A stretch of DNA of 64,000 nt from Lepidurus packardi (Eukaryota; Arthropoda; Branchiopoda; Notostraca; Triopsidae): contig JAKZAN010000005.1 in NCBI GenBank assembly GCA_023053545.1, positions 11,842,001 to 11,906,000 of the forward strand, in the 5' to 3' direction. Positions 41,230-54,509 of this stretch are shown one piece after another. Under the pieces are notes generated by a model that worked only from the letters and a program-made list of their open reading frames with translations, did not search any database and was not told the DNA's origin. The stretch's first letter is position 1; each line of letters opens with the position of its first letter. Both the position numbers and the translations under genes were made by a program.

Positions 41230-42095
41230 GATTACAATAGTTAGCTCGCCATCTAGCGTGAAACTTGAAAAGTTGACATTGAACACGTTCGATATTTGAA
41301 GAGTTTTTTCATGTAAAACTTTTGTACAAACTTAAAAGCCTAATGAAAACTTCCAGTTTTGCTGCCTAATTGTGTCTCTTTATACTGTTCAAAATAAGTC
41401 TAATGGTATATTGTGTAATTCCAAATTATAATTAGTTAAAATATACTCGAACTGATCTAATATTCCCCAATGATGCTTTTGTAGTATAGATAGATATATT
41501 TTAAATGTTTTGCTATGCTGTGTTGATCGAATGTCGTGGGGTTTAGCAAGTGGCTTTGTCTTCGAGTGAACGTTGCGTTAACTTTCAAATACTTTCTAAG
41601 ACTTTCTAGGATGTTGTACAAATAAGCTGACTCTGGGGTCAATACAGTTAGTTGTAATTCAACCTTGCATCGCACACAAGTTTACAGTAGTAATGAAATT
41701 AGCAATATGGCAGCGCAAAACTTATACAAAATTAGTTGAGTGTTACAAAAGTAATTTTGTTTTGTTTCTTTTTGTATTCATTAGTTTATTTCAAATTCTT
41801 TAAGGCAACAATGGAAAGTTTAGGAAGAAATGGAAATTGGAATGAACTAGCTACATTACTGTCAGCGGGGTTGGAAAGATTTTATGATTACGACTAGTTT
41901 ATGCTCAAGAAGGGGCACACTTTGCCTGTGTCCTGTTATTGGCCCAGAGGGAGATAGGCATATGTAGCCTAAGCTTGGCAAAGGGGAAGTCGAGTTATCG
42001 GGAAACCACGTGGAGTTGAAATGGATGAAATACTTGGCAACTATGACCCGATTTTATTATGTTGTGTTTAAATTTACTCTTGTTTTGATTTCCAG
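41230..42095. other. Intergenic, 3' flank of receptor A
   Basis: The first ~250 bp is presumed 3' UTR and is duplicated at 47965-48200. No signal-peptide exon for the next (Ig) gene could be found here. Confidence 0.5.
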
Positions 42096-44419
<2,324 letters not shown>

Positions 44420-45010
44420 ACCAGCAAATCTACGAGCGTCCATCTCCTCTATAAGTAATTACACGCATTTTTTTACTTATTATGAAGAATTTTACAACCA
44501 ACCCTAAGCTTGTTAAAACACAGGATTGTGCTTTCAAGACCAATAAGTGTAAAACAGATGACGAACTTGTTTGTAAAATAATTGTGGCATGTGTTACCTG
44601 AACTGGATTAACGAAACAACTGATAAGGTTTGAGGAAAACTTCTTTTTGAAATTTTTTGAAATAAGATTCTTAATGAAATCTTTTCGATAACAATGAAGG
44701 ACAGACATTTTGCAATTTATAACTGCAATGTAATTAACGAGACGAATTGATTTATAACTTAGAAGATCATAAAAGCTGTTGTGCACAGATCGACTTGAGT
44801 TATGCATGACTGCATGCACTGCAGCAATAAAAATAGCTAAAGGAGTGCGCAAGGATTGGGTTAAACAATGTTATAATACAGTTGGGAATTATACAAACCA
44901 AGAAGTCAATCCCTAGAATTTGATAAGAACTGATCCGGGGTTTAAAAACGATTGTTCCCGGTATAATTATTTTTTGAATACAATGAAATCTAAATTTCCT
45001 TACCAATTAA
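44420..45010. other. Intergenic, Ig receptor to receptor B
   Basis: No gene seen. The words near 44490-44545 (ACAACCAACCCTAAGCTTGTT) resemble the start of the 5' flank of receptor B at 45035, suggesting an older duplicated flank. Confidence 0.4.
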
Positions 45011-45215
45011 GAAGGGAAAAAGGACGCAGCACCCTACAACCAACCCTAACTTGTTAAAAGCAGGATATATTTTGAAAACCCCGGTAAGTGTTACGCAAAG
45101 CTGGTGACAAACTTGTGGTGAGCTAAAGCTGTTTGACATTATGCGTTGCGGCCAATCGGAAACCTTAACTTCCGACGTCGCAGGGGAAGTTGACATTGAC
45201 AGGTTCTGAAGCTGC
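45011..45215 (+). promoter_or_regulatory. Conserved 5' flank of receptor B
   Basis: About 200 bp ending 57 bp before the receptor B ATG match the flank of the pseudogene at 51283-51483. Shared words include AAAAAGGACG, AACTTGTGG and GACATTGACAGG. The region may be shared promoter or 5' UTR or simply reflect recent duplication. It cannot be resolved further by eye. Confidence 0.35.
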
Positions 45216-45272
45216 AGTAGTTAGAGCATTAGGGTTCAAGTGGCATTGCATTCTTGATTTTTGTTTCATAGA

Positions 45273-47593
45273 ATGTGGCCGGTTTGGAGTTTGTATTGCG
45301 CCTTTCTACCTGCTACTGTATTAGGTAAGTATTTCTTTTAAAACGAGTATAAATTCAACGAGGTTTTGAATTAATTGACTTTGAGAACGTGATAAATTGG
45401 TTTAATAATAGCGTTGAAATGTGGATTGCCTGGAATGCCTGTTCATGGCATTCTTAAACCCAACAAATTAGCTTATGAAGACGGTGAAGTGGTCCAGATA
45501 TCGTGCCAAGAAGGATTTGAAATCACGGGTAAAGAAAATGGCGGAAATCAAACTTGTGTGGGTGGGAAATGGGACGGTAATCGGCCATCTTGCTGTAAGA
45601 CCATAGTTTAAAAGAAGAAACAGAATAGGATAAGTGATAGACTAACGAAAATAACTCTAATTTTCCAGTAAAGAATTTGGCATATAAGAAAACGTACTTT
45701 TATGGGTCTGATTTCGCTAACTCTATCGACGGAAGTAACGTCCGCAGGCTTTCGAAAGTTCACGAAAAGATGTTTGTGGACATTGAGTTGTCTGAGAAAA
45801 CAAGCAAAGCCATTTTAACCTTTCGAGGTAAGTAGAGATGAAGTTTCTATATTTTCTTATTCGTTATGTGGTAAATTTCGATTCGAAAATTCTCAATCTC
45901 TTGTGCAAAAGTTGATTTTCTTACTACGAAAGTTTTAGAAATATACCATTTTAGTTATCTCTTTCTATTTCTTTCAAATTTTTGGTTGAAAGTTTAGAAA
46001 AATACAATGCATAATGGTATGATAGTAGTGCCATCGTTTGGCAGAATTATCGACTAGTTGCAGTACACCGAAATAAAACAAATCAAATTTGAATGGACAG
46101 AAGTAGTAGATAATGTGCCCGTTAGATGGCACAGTTTTGACTAAAAACAGTCCAACAACAACAACAACAAATGAAATTTGGGCCGTCCTTTGCTTGCTAC
46201 CCACTACTTCACTCTGAAGAATTTTCAAAAAATCATTTCTATCTTTTACATAAAAATGCAACAGCATTTAGTTGTAATGTAGTATATGGCAACGCAATGT
46301 TGCCATATACTACCATGAATATACAATGTTGTCATATACAACGTACCAGCAACGCGTTGTAGCCGTATATGGATGCGACAAGGGCTACCAACTAAAAGAT
46401 AGAAATGACTTTTCCATTCCCATACCATCGTGTCATAGAAAGCTAAGCTATACGTGAACCTTAACATTCATTTTAAATTTTTATGTAGGGAATCTTACCG
46501 CTAGAAGAGTTAGCAATGGCAGTAGTGTACCACTCATTCAAAAAGTGTTCGCTCATGATTTTACACGTTTCCATTTTTGCCCATTGGAAAAGGAACACTT
46601 CAAATGTTTTGCTCCATCTTCGTTTCTCTTCACTGCCGTCAAAGCAGAAGTGACCCTGACGGATCCGAACTTTGATTTGCAAAATAATCCAGTCGAAATT
46701 GTGTTGCAACTAGAGGACAACGGGTTCGTAGTGGCTGATTATTCCAGTGAGATTGAGGAATTTGTAAAGATTTGCGTCAATTTATGATCTTCACCTTTAC
46801 TATAGACATAGAATGTGGTACCCCTGCACAACCGTTGCATGGTACTGTAAACATTAAACGCAATGTAGCCGTATATGGATGCGACAAGGGCTACCAACTA
46901 GAAGGAATTAGTTCCAAAGAATGTGATACATCCAAGGAGGATGGAATTTTCTGGCCGCCTGGTAATCCTCTATGTTTGGAAAGAGAGAATACCGAAGATA
47001 CGAAACAGGACACTATTGGTAGTAACGATTCCTTAAAGCTATTTATGTATAGTGTTAATGAGTCACTACTTTGCCCGCTGTAGCGATGATGGCTGGGTTA
47101 ATGGTTGCTGGTTGCGTTGTTTTGGTCTTGGTCGTAATAGGAATGTGTTGTCTTTATAAGAGAATTGGGTAAGCATTAAATCCTTGATTATGGACTGTTA
47201 GAAACAGTTTTTTGTACCAGCTTTTCGTATTTAGGCTGCAGAATGCTCAGACAGAGGCTAACAGGCTTCCAATTGTACCCATAGTAGTCCACCCTGGTTC
47301 TTGTGCTATAAACCAAGGGTATAACGTCTCACCTAAGGATATCCTTCTTCCTCCTTTGTAAATAGTTTGGGCATTTATGTTACATATTATGGAGAATAAT
47401 ATTATCATGAATAATAACAAGTATTAATACTTTAAATTGTTTTCTTAGGCCTAGCAATTTGAGGTACCAAAGTCCAGTGCAGTACCCACTGATTGTTAGC
47501 GATTTGTACAGTCCTGAATCAGACTACTTCTCATCATCAGCGCAATATGACTATGACGACGTACAACAGCATATCTACGAACGTTTGGATTAG
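45273..47593 (+). CDS. Receptor B: sushi - novel domain - sushi - TM, tyrosine-rich tail
   Basis: Intact 405-residue paralogue of receptor A. Exons: 45273-45324, 45412-45594, 45669-45827, 46489-46746, 46806-47018, 47084-47168, 47235-47357, 47449-47593 (TAG). The signal peptide is 17 residues (MWPVWSLYCAFLPATVL). Sushi 1 is KCGLPG...PSCC. The split middle domain has FGSDF-like YGSDF, RLSKVHEKMFVDIELS and CPLEKEHFKC. Sushi 2 is ECGTPA...NPLC. The TM is LMVAGCVVLVLVVIGMCC with YKR after it. The tail has VQYPLI (an ITIM match), DLYSPESDY and YDDVQQHIYERL. All ectodomain exon borders are phase 1. A second possible terminal exon lies downstream at 47887-47965. Intron 3 holds a hairpin and a stray sushi-2 fragment. 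Immune or recognition function is inferred from architecture only. Confidence 0.85.
46279..46313. repeat. Perfect 15-bp hairpin in receptor B intron 3
   Basis: GTAGTATATGGCAAC at 46279-46293 is mirrored by GTTGCCATATACTAC at 46299-46313 around the 5-base loop GCAAT. Confidence 0.9.
46356..46397 (+). pseudogene. Sushi-2 exon fragment inside receptor B intron 3
   Basis: About 42 bp nearly identical to part of the sushi-2 exon of the same gene (about 46863-46904), including GTATATGGATGCGACAAGGG. There are no flanking splice sites. It is probably a small duplication or gene-conversion product. Confidence 0.8.
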
Positions 47594-47798
47594 TTTAAAC
47601 TTATAGATTTTTGTAGCTTTAAAAGTCAATACCGTGGATACTAAATCAAAATCCCGACAAATCTCTAATCAATTAACCATGAGACATTATCATGCGCTTG
47701 ATTTTGTACTGTATTTGCCCGCATTACATTTGTTTAGAGGAGAGGTATTACATTATTAATAAAAAAAGGTTGCTTGACTATATTAGATGTTTTCGTTA

Positions 47799-48200
47799 TT
47801 GACTAAGGCATTTTCAAACCTGTCGTATTGTCTTAGTGTTGACAAATTCTATATTATTACATTATCTTTGTATTGCCTTTTTGTAGGACCTTTAATCATC
47901 GGTACCCACCCGGAGTAGAGTACCCGTTCCTTGTTGGCAATCTGCAGTGTCAGATGGGATTATAATAGTTAACTCGCCATCTAGCGTGAAGCTTGAAAAG
48001 TTGACATTGAACGTGTTCGGTATTTGAAGAGTTTTTTCATGTAAAGCTTTTGTACAGACTTAAAGCCTAATGAATACTTCCAGTTTTATTGCCTAATTTT
48101 GTCTCTTTATACTTCAAAATAAGGCTAATGATATATTGTGTAATTCCAAATTATAATTAGTTAAAATATACTCGAACTGATCTAATATTCCCCAATGATA
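47799..48200 (+). pseudogene. Duplicated last exon and 3' flank of receptor A
   Basis: About 400 bp closely matching 41071-41480. The exon copy at 47887-47965 keeps its acceptor and an open frame with VEYPFLVGNL. A 2-bp deletion changes the end from LYSVR to LQCQMGL before a new stop. Receptor B exon 7 ends in the right phase to splice to it, so it could be an alternative terminal exon rather than a dead relic. Confidence 0.8.
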
Positions 48201-48478
48201 CTTTGATAAAAATAAAGCAAAATCTTAACTCTCTCTACAGTAAATCCTTGTTTACAAGTTCTAACACGGAAAGATTGAATAACTCATACGAGTTGTTCCG
48301 GAAAGTGATGATAAACTTGCGGTCTAAGGGATTTTACGTCCTAGAATGGCGACAAAATGGAAGCGTCACTTCCTGCGCCAACACGGAGAACTTATTGAGG
48401 TTAAGCTTCGGAAGCAGCAGTCATTAGAACACCGCGTGTTCTATACTATATTTTCAGTCTTCTGTCTTCTTTTACATA

Positions 48479-50293
48479 ATGAGAGCTGCTCTTAGCCTTG
48501 TCTGCGTCATTTTACCGGCCATTACAGGTGAGTATTACTTGAAGAACGATATAAACTAAAACGAGGTTTGGATTTAACTGATTCAATAGTAGCGCTGGAA
48601 TGTGGGGAGCCTGGAAGGTCTGTTGGTGCCATTCTTAGAAATCAAAAATTAGCTTATGAAGACGGTGAAGTGGTCCACCTACGGTGCAAGAAAGATTATC
48701 TAACTATGGCAGACAAAAATGGCGGAAATCAAATTTGTAGAGCTGGAATATGGGACGGTAATCCGCCTACTTGCTGTAAGAGTCTTCTTCAGAAAGAATA
48801 AGACACTAGTAAATGCATAGATTCATTGATAATTTGGGGATTTTTTAGTACAAAATTTGGCATACAACAAGCCGTTATGGTTTGGGTCAGATTTCTCCTC
48901 GCATTACCAAGGGAAGCGGATCCATAGGATGTCGAACGTTTCTGAGAAGGTGTTCTTTGACGTTGAATTGTCTGAGAGTGCAACCAAAGCCAGGGTATTC
49001 TTTAGAGGTAGGTCCAAACTTTAAAAGTTCAAGTAAGTTCCTCTGAAGGTTAAGTAGTTTACATTGTTAGTACAGCCACATACAAATTAATGTTATATTA
49101 AATTTGTTTATTTTGCATTCAACTTGGTAGGGAATCTTACCGCTAGGAACAGCACCGGCGACTATGTACCGCTCTTACAAACAATGTTTGCTCATGATGG
49201 GAAAAATTTCGCAGAATGCCTATTCGTTAAGGATCATTTTGACTGTATTTTCCCACAACCATTTAAAAACGTCAAAGTAGAAGTGACACTCAAAGATCAG
49301 AACACTAATTTGCAAAAGGATCCGGTTGACGTAGTTTTACAAATAGAGGATGGTGAAACAGGATTCGTAGTTATTAATCTTTCCAGTAAGTAGAATAGTG
49401 CCTAAAAACTAGATCAAGCTTTGAGAATTTGGGTACTTTTGCTTATACTTTTGTGTATTAACCTTGGTTTTATACATATATAGATATGGAGTGTGGTACA
49501 CCTGCCGTGCCGTTGCATGGTATGGTATCCGTTACCCGCGGTGTTGCCGTGTACGAGTGCGACCAGGGCTACCAACTTAAAGGACAACATTCCAAAGAAT
49601 GTGATACTTCCGAGAAGGATCTGATGCTTTGGCCGCATGGTAATCCACTATGTTTGGAACGACCCAAATCTAAAAACGAAAGTCAAGAAGCTACGAAAGA
49701 TATCAACATTGGTAAGAACCATTCTATAAGGCAATACTTTTAGAAGGATTTGGGACTTGAAATGAGTGCAATACTTTCGTTATCTGTAGGGTTGGTGGCT
49801 GGGTTAATAGCAGCTGGTTGTATTGTTGTCATCTTGCTCATAATGGGAATGTGTTGGCTTTACAAGAGTATCGAGTATACGCATTTAGCCGTTCGTTGGT
49901 TTGGGAAACATTTTGTGTACCAGCAATTTTATTTAGGCAGCGGAATGGTCACAGAGAGGCTAATAAACTCCAAATGATACCCATGGTTTCCTACCCCTCA
50001 ATGTACAATACAAACCAAGGATTTGTTGGTTCACGTCCAGATATTCTTCTGCCTCCCATGTAAGTAACGCACTCAGGCCTTTTTGGACCTGTTTGGATAA
50101 CTAGAATTTTAATAATGGTGCATACACTTGAAGTAATTATTAAATGTATTTCTTTTCTAGGCCTTTGAATTCTGGATATCAAAGCCCAGTGCAGTATCCA
50201 TTGATTGTGAGCGGTCTTTATACTGCAGAATCAGAATATTCAGCAACGGCTTATGACGATGTGGCAAACCATGTCTACGAACGCATTGATTAA
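48479..50293 (+). CDS. Receptor D: sushi - novel domain - sushi - TM, tyrosine-rich tail
   Basis: Intact 404-residue paralogue. Exons: 48479-48527, 48593-48775, 48849-49007, 49131-49385, 49484-49711, 49790-49874, 49937-50059, 50161-50293 (TAA). Signal MRAALSLVCVILPAIT. Sushi 1 is ECGEPG...PTCC; the middle domain has FGSDF, RMSNVSEKVFFDVELS and CLFVKDHFDC; sushi 2 is ECGTPA...NPLC. The TM is GLVAGLIAAGCIVVILLIMG with LYKS following. The tail has VQYPLI (V-x-Y-x-x-I), GLYTAESEY and YDDVANHVYERI, spaced as in receptor B. Several N-glycosylation sequons occur, for example NLT and NST at the start of the second middle-domain exon. Exon sizes are almost the same as in receptor B, supporting recent tandem duplication. 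Confidence 0.85.
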
Positions 50294-51533
50294 GTTTAAG
50301 TTGACGTTAAGAAGATCTGTATAATTTATAATTTACAAGGATTATAACTACGAAACAAAATATTTATTAAATGTTTTTCTAAGAAAAGATTACCATTTAA
50401 AACATGATTTGAAAACATATCACTACAAAATTTGTTTGAATCTACATTTACAAAAAAATTTAGTAACCGCATATTAATCCCTGCTATTTGCGTTGTGATG
50501 GTCTTGCTCGTACTAGGAATGTGTTGGCTTTACTATTATTTGATTTTATTAGCACGTCGTACCTTTATTTCTCTTTAAACGAGAGGCAATCCTTAACTGC
50601 ACCCTAATATTAAGATTGCTAAACTATTTTAATTTTCCTTGATACAATTTTAGCAATTTGTTGTCTTAAAATCTGTGGACCTCTTCGGATTTACTGACAA
50701 ACATGACGTACAAAGTCAGTAGAAACACTCCACTTTGCATTAAACTCCACTACGGCCAGCTCCTGAAAATCCCTTCCTCTCAATACAAGCAAGCATATCT
50801 GTAGAGTGATCCTTTGCATTCCTTCGTTCCTTCTCGCTGATCTCGAGTGATCCTTCCTTAAGTAATCCTTCCTTCTTGCTACAATACTTCAATGTAATCA
50901 GCTGCCTTTCATTTCCTATTCACTGGAATAAGCTTATAAAGATATTCTTTTCTTATAAAGAAATTATAAAGATATTTTTAGACATAAATAAATTTGTGGA
51001 ATGCTCAGCTAATGGAAATTTACAGAATTCACACCCGCAAGTTTGAGTGCGAAACAGGGTTGCCAGCTCATCCAGGTTTCTGAGACTGATTTAATTTTTC
51101 CGAAATTACTCGCAAGAATAGCAAGAATTCATTAGTTTGGTTACGATAATCAGGATTAGCATAGGTTTAACAGGTCATCTTTTACTCAACATAACGCTAT
51201 AACAACTGCATCCGTTACGTTAATTGTCGTGTTATTATTACTAACTCTAAAATTAGTTTCATTTTGCAAGCGCTTTTGGGAAGAATGAAAAAAGGACGTA
51301 GTACGCCACAACAACCGTAAGCTTTTTTAAACATTTGACTTATTTCCAAATCGGCAAGATTTGGAAACATTGGTGAGGAACTTGTGGTTAGCTATAGTTT
51401 GACATACATGCATTGTTTGGCAAATAGGAAGCCGTAACTTCCTAGGTCGCAGGGGAACTTGACATTGACAGGCTGTAGTCGTTTGATAATGTGTGATGTA
51501 ATTGCATTGTATTCTTGAATTTTGTTTCATATA
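50294..51533. other. Intergenic, receptor D to pseudogene E
   Basis: Presumed 3' UTR of receptor D, then AT-rich DNA holding a transmembrane-exon relic (50486-50536). From about 51283 it becomes the flank shared with receptor B. Nothing else seen. Confidence 0.5.
50486..50536 (+). pseudogene. Orphan transmembrane-exon relic
   Basis: GTTGTGATGGTC and GGAATGTGTTGGCTTTAC in order match the core of the receptor TM exons (for example 49822-49864 and 53499-53540). No neighbouring receptor exons survive, so this marks a lost cluster member or a partial duplication. Confidence 0.75.
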
Positions 51534-53741
51534 ATGTGGCCAGTTTTGAGTTTTTGGTGCGTCGTTTTACCTGCTACTATGGGTGAGCATTATTTTATAA
51601 AAGGGAATGTAAATTAAACGAGGATTTGAATTAACTGACATTTGAATTATCTGATATGTTAATTTGGTAATAGCGTTGAAATGTTCAGCGCCTGGAATGC
51701 CTGTTCGTGGCATTGTTAAACCCGAGAAATTATCCAGATTTCGTGTGAACCAGGATTTGAAATTATGGGTAACGAAAATGGTGGAAATCGAATTTGTAGG
51801 GGTTCGCATTGGCACGGTAATCGGCCTACTTGCGGTAAGGACATAGCTTAAAAAAGAAAAGTAAATGTGCTAAGTGATGGATAAAAAAATGATAATACAT
51901 TTTACAGTGAAGAATTTGGCATTTAACAGACAGTACATTTTTGGGTCTGATTCCGCTCCACGTTTCAAGGAAGGTAACGTCCGCAGGCTTTCGAAAGTTA
52001 ACGAAAGGATTTTTGTGGAATTTGAGTTGTCTGGGAAAACAAGCAAAGCCATTGTAATCTTTCGAGGTAAGTTGAAAAGAAGCTATTTTATTTTGTTATT
52101 CGTCATTTCAAGGCTCCCGGAATGGCTCGGAATAGGCTGTTACCATGGAAAATTTCAGAACACTTCTTTTTTATTGTGAAAACAAATACATTTTTCATGC
52201 AAAGATGCATTGAAAGTGAAGTTAAGCATCCTTATGCCAGACTTGCGCAAAGCAATAATCAAACATCAACGCCATCTGTGACTCTTCGCATCAATAACGT
52301 ATACGGGAGCCTTGTAGAGCCTTATGAGGCTCCCTTAGCATTATATTGTACATCCAAGCGAGGAGGCGTGGAGTGATTTGCATGGCTGTTTATGAACGCG
52401 CATTGCTTATGCGCATAAAGTGGCAAGCAGAGTAACTTTATAACCACATTCTTAACTTGCTTTCAATTTTTCTTGAAAAATGCATTAAGCCAATGTGTAA
52501 ATGCACGACGGTTTCCAAACCCCTGGTGCTATAGCATAGTAATTTCGATTCGAAAATTATCATTCTCTATAAAGTTTTGCTGCTACATTCTCAAGAAATA
52601 TAGGTCAGACAGCAGTGCCATCTTTTGATCAACAGTCATCTACTACTTGTGGTAAACCGTGGCCTTAAAAATGAATCTGCATTTTTCAAATCATGGAAGA
52701 CAAAAAATAGAAATATAAAACTGGGTCGTCCTTCATATTGCTATCCCCTACTTTACCGACAGAAAATTTGATAAACCTTCCATCTTTTGCATAAAAATAC
52801 TTTGTATTACCCTTGCTATCGTGTCAAAAAAACTAAGCGATACGGGAACCTTAATACTAATTGAAAGTTTTATACAGGTAATCTTACTGCTAAAACTGTT
52901 AGCAATGGAAGCAGCGTACCACTCCATCAAGAGATGTTCGCTTATGACTCTACAAATGTCTATCCTTGCCCATTGACTAAGGATCACTTCACTTGTATTT
53001 CTTCATCTCAGCTTCCGTTCACTGATGTCCAAGTATGACCCTGAAGGATCCAGACTTTGATTTGCAGAATAATCCAGTCGAAGTTGTGTTACAACTAGAG
53101 GACAACGCGTTCGTAGTGGCTGATTATTCCAGTGAGATTGAATAATTTGTAAAAATTATGACAATTCATGGTCTTCACCTTTGTTATAGACATAGAATGT
53201 GGTACCCCTGCACAACCGTTGCATGGTACTGTAAACATTATCGGCAATGTAGCTGCATATGAATGCAACCCAGGCTACCAATTACAAGGACGTAGTTTGA
53301 AACAATGTAATACCTCGAAGGAGGATGGAATTCTCTGGCCGAGTGGTAATCCTCTATGTTCGGAAATAAAGAAGCCCGAAGATACGAAAGAGGCCATTAC
53401 TGGTATTAACGATTCCTTAAAGCTATTCATGTACAGTCTTAATGAGTCACTACTTGGACCGCTGTAGCGACGATAGCTGGGTTAATAGCTACGGGTTGCG
53501 TTGTGATGGTCGTGCTCTTAATAGGAATGTTTTTGCTTTATAAGAGTATTGGTAAGCATTGGATCCTTTATTATCGAGTGTTAGAAACAGTTTTCTGTAC
53601 CGGCTTTTCGTATTCAGGCTGCGGAATGCTCAGAGCGAGGCTAACAGGTTTCCAGTTGTACCCATAATAGGCCACCCTAGAGCTTGTGCTACGAACCAAG
53701 GATATAATGTCTCACATCCGGATATCCTTCTTCCTGAATGA
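51534..53741 (+). pseudogene. Receptor E, degenerate paralogue of receptor B
   Basis: Exon relics: 51534-51582 (signal), 51674-51834 (sushi 1), 51908-52066 and 52878-53131 (middle domain), 53190-53402 (sushi 2), 53468-53551 (TM), 53618-53741 (tail). Sushi 1 has a 22-bp deletion relative to receptor B (161 versus 183 bp), which shifts the frame. The second middle-domain exon has a small deletion giving an in-frame TGA after GTCCAAGTA. The TM exon is one base short, so its junction phase is wrong. The penultimate exon runs into a stop without a donor, and no last exon is found. The signal, third and sushi-2 exons remain open. Several independent lesions make a pseudogene the best call. Confidence 0.85.
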
Positions 53742-54509
53742 TTTCTTGATTTATTTCTTGATCTATGATTTGACAATATGTCACGTCAAACAAAGTCGTT
53801 AGAGCACGAGGGTTCTAATTGGATTCTACAGCAATACGAATTGGATAGAAGGATTCGGTTAAACAATGGATACTACAATAGGAAATTATAAACCAATTAA
53901 AAGAATCTGTATATCCTTGATAAGTATAAATTCATTCCTGCAATTTAAAAGATTTCAATTAAGAATTCTAAATATTCCCATTAGGAAACTGAAACAAAAA
54001 TTAACTTTTCATTTCAAAAAGTCGTTGTAAAAGTCCCACCAAAAAATGAGTTTTTTTGTAATTTCGCCAGTTTATTATCAATGTTTTGTTGTTCAAAATT
54101 GAATTCTTATTGAATTGTCATGAAATAATTAGAAATAAATATCCAGCCAACCGAGTTATAATATTTTCTTTATTGTATTGAAGGAAACATGTGGGCGAAT
54201 AATTACACAACATAAACACGATTGGCTCAGACCTGTTTATTATCTAACAAAAGGGAAAAAACGTTCGGTAGTGTCTAAAGTCTTTTTTTTTTCATGCTCC
54301 CATTAAGAAACCCGATTACAATAAACCACAAAACGATATAACAAATGATTAAGCATATTGGCTATGTTTATATATTCGTATAGTAAACAAAACTAGTAAA
54401 CCTCAGCAAAAAAGTAAATAGAGCATTCAAGTGAAAACTGGGGTGTTCGTAACGCCATCTAGTTATCACCGGGTCAAAACCGGCTCACAACTAGCTGGGT
54501 ACCATGTGG
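53742..54509. other. Intergenic between receptor E and vitellogenin 3' ends
   Basis: AT-rich and without a gene. It includes the presumed vitellogenin 3' UTR on the minus strand. Confidence 0.5.
54169..54174 (-). terminator. Possible vitellogenin polyadenylation signal
   Basis: AATAAA on the minus strand about 340 bases beyond the vitellogenin stop. Sequence match only. Confidence 0.3.
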
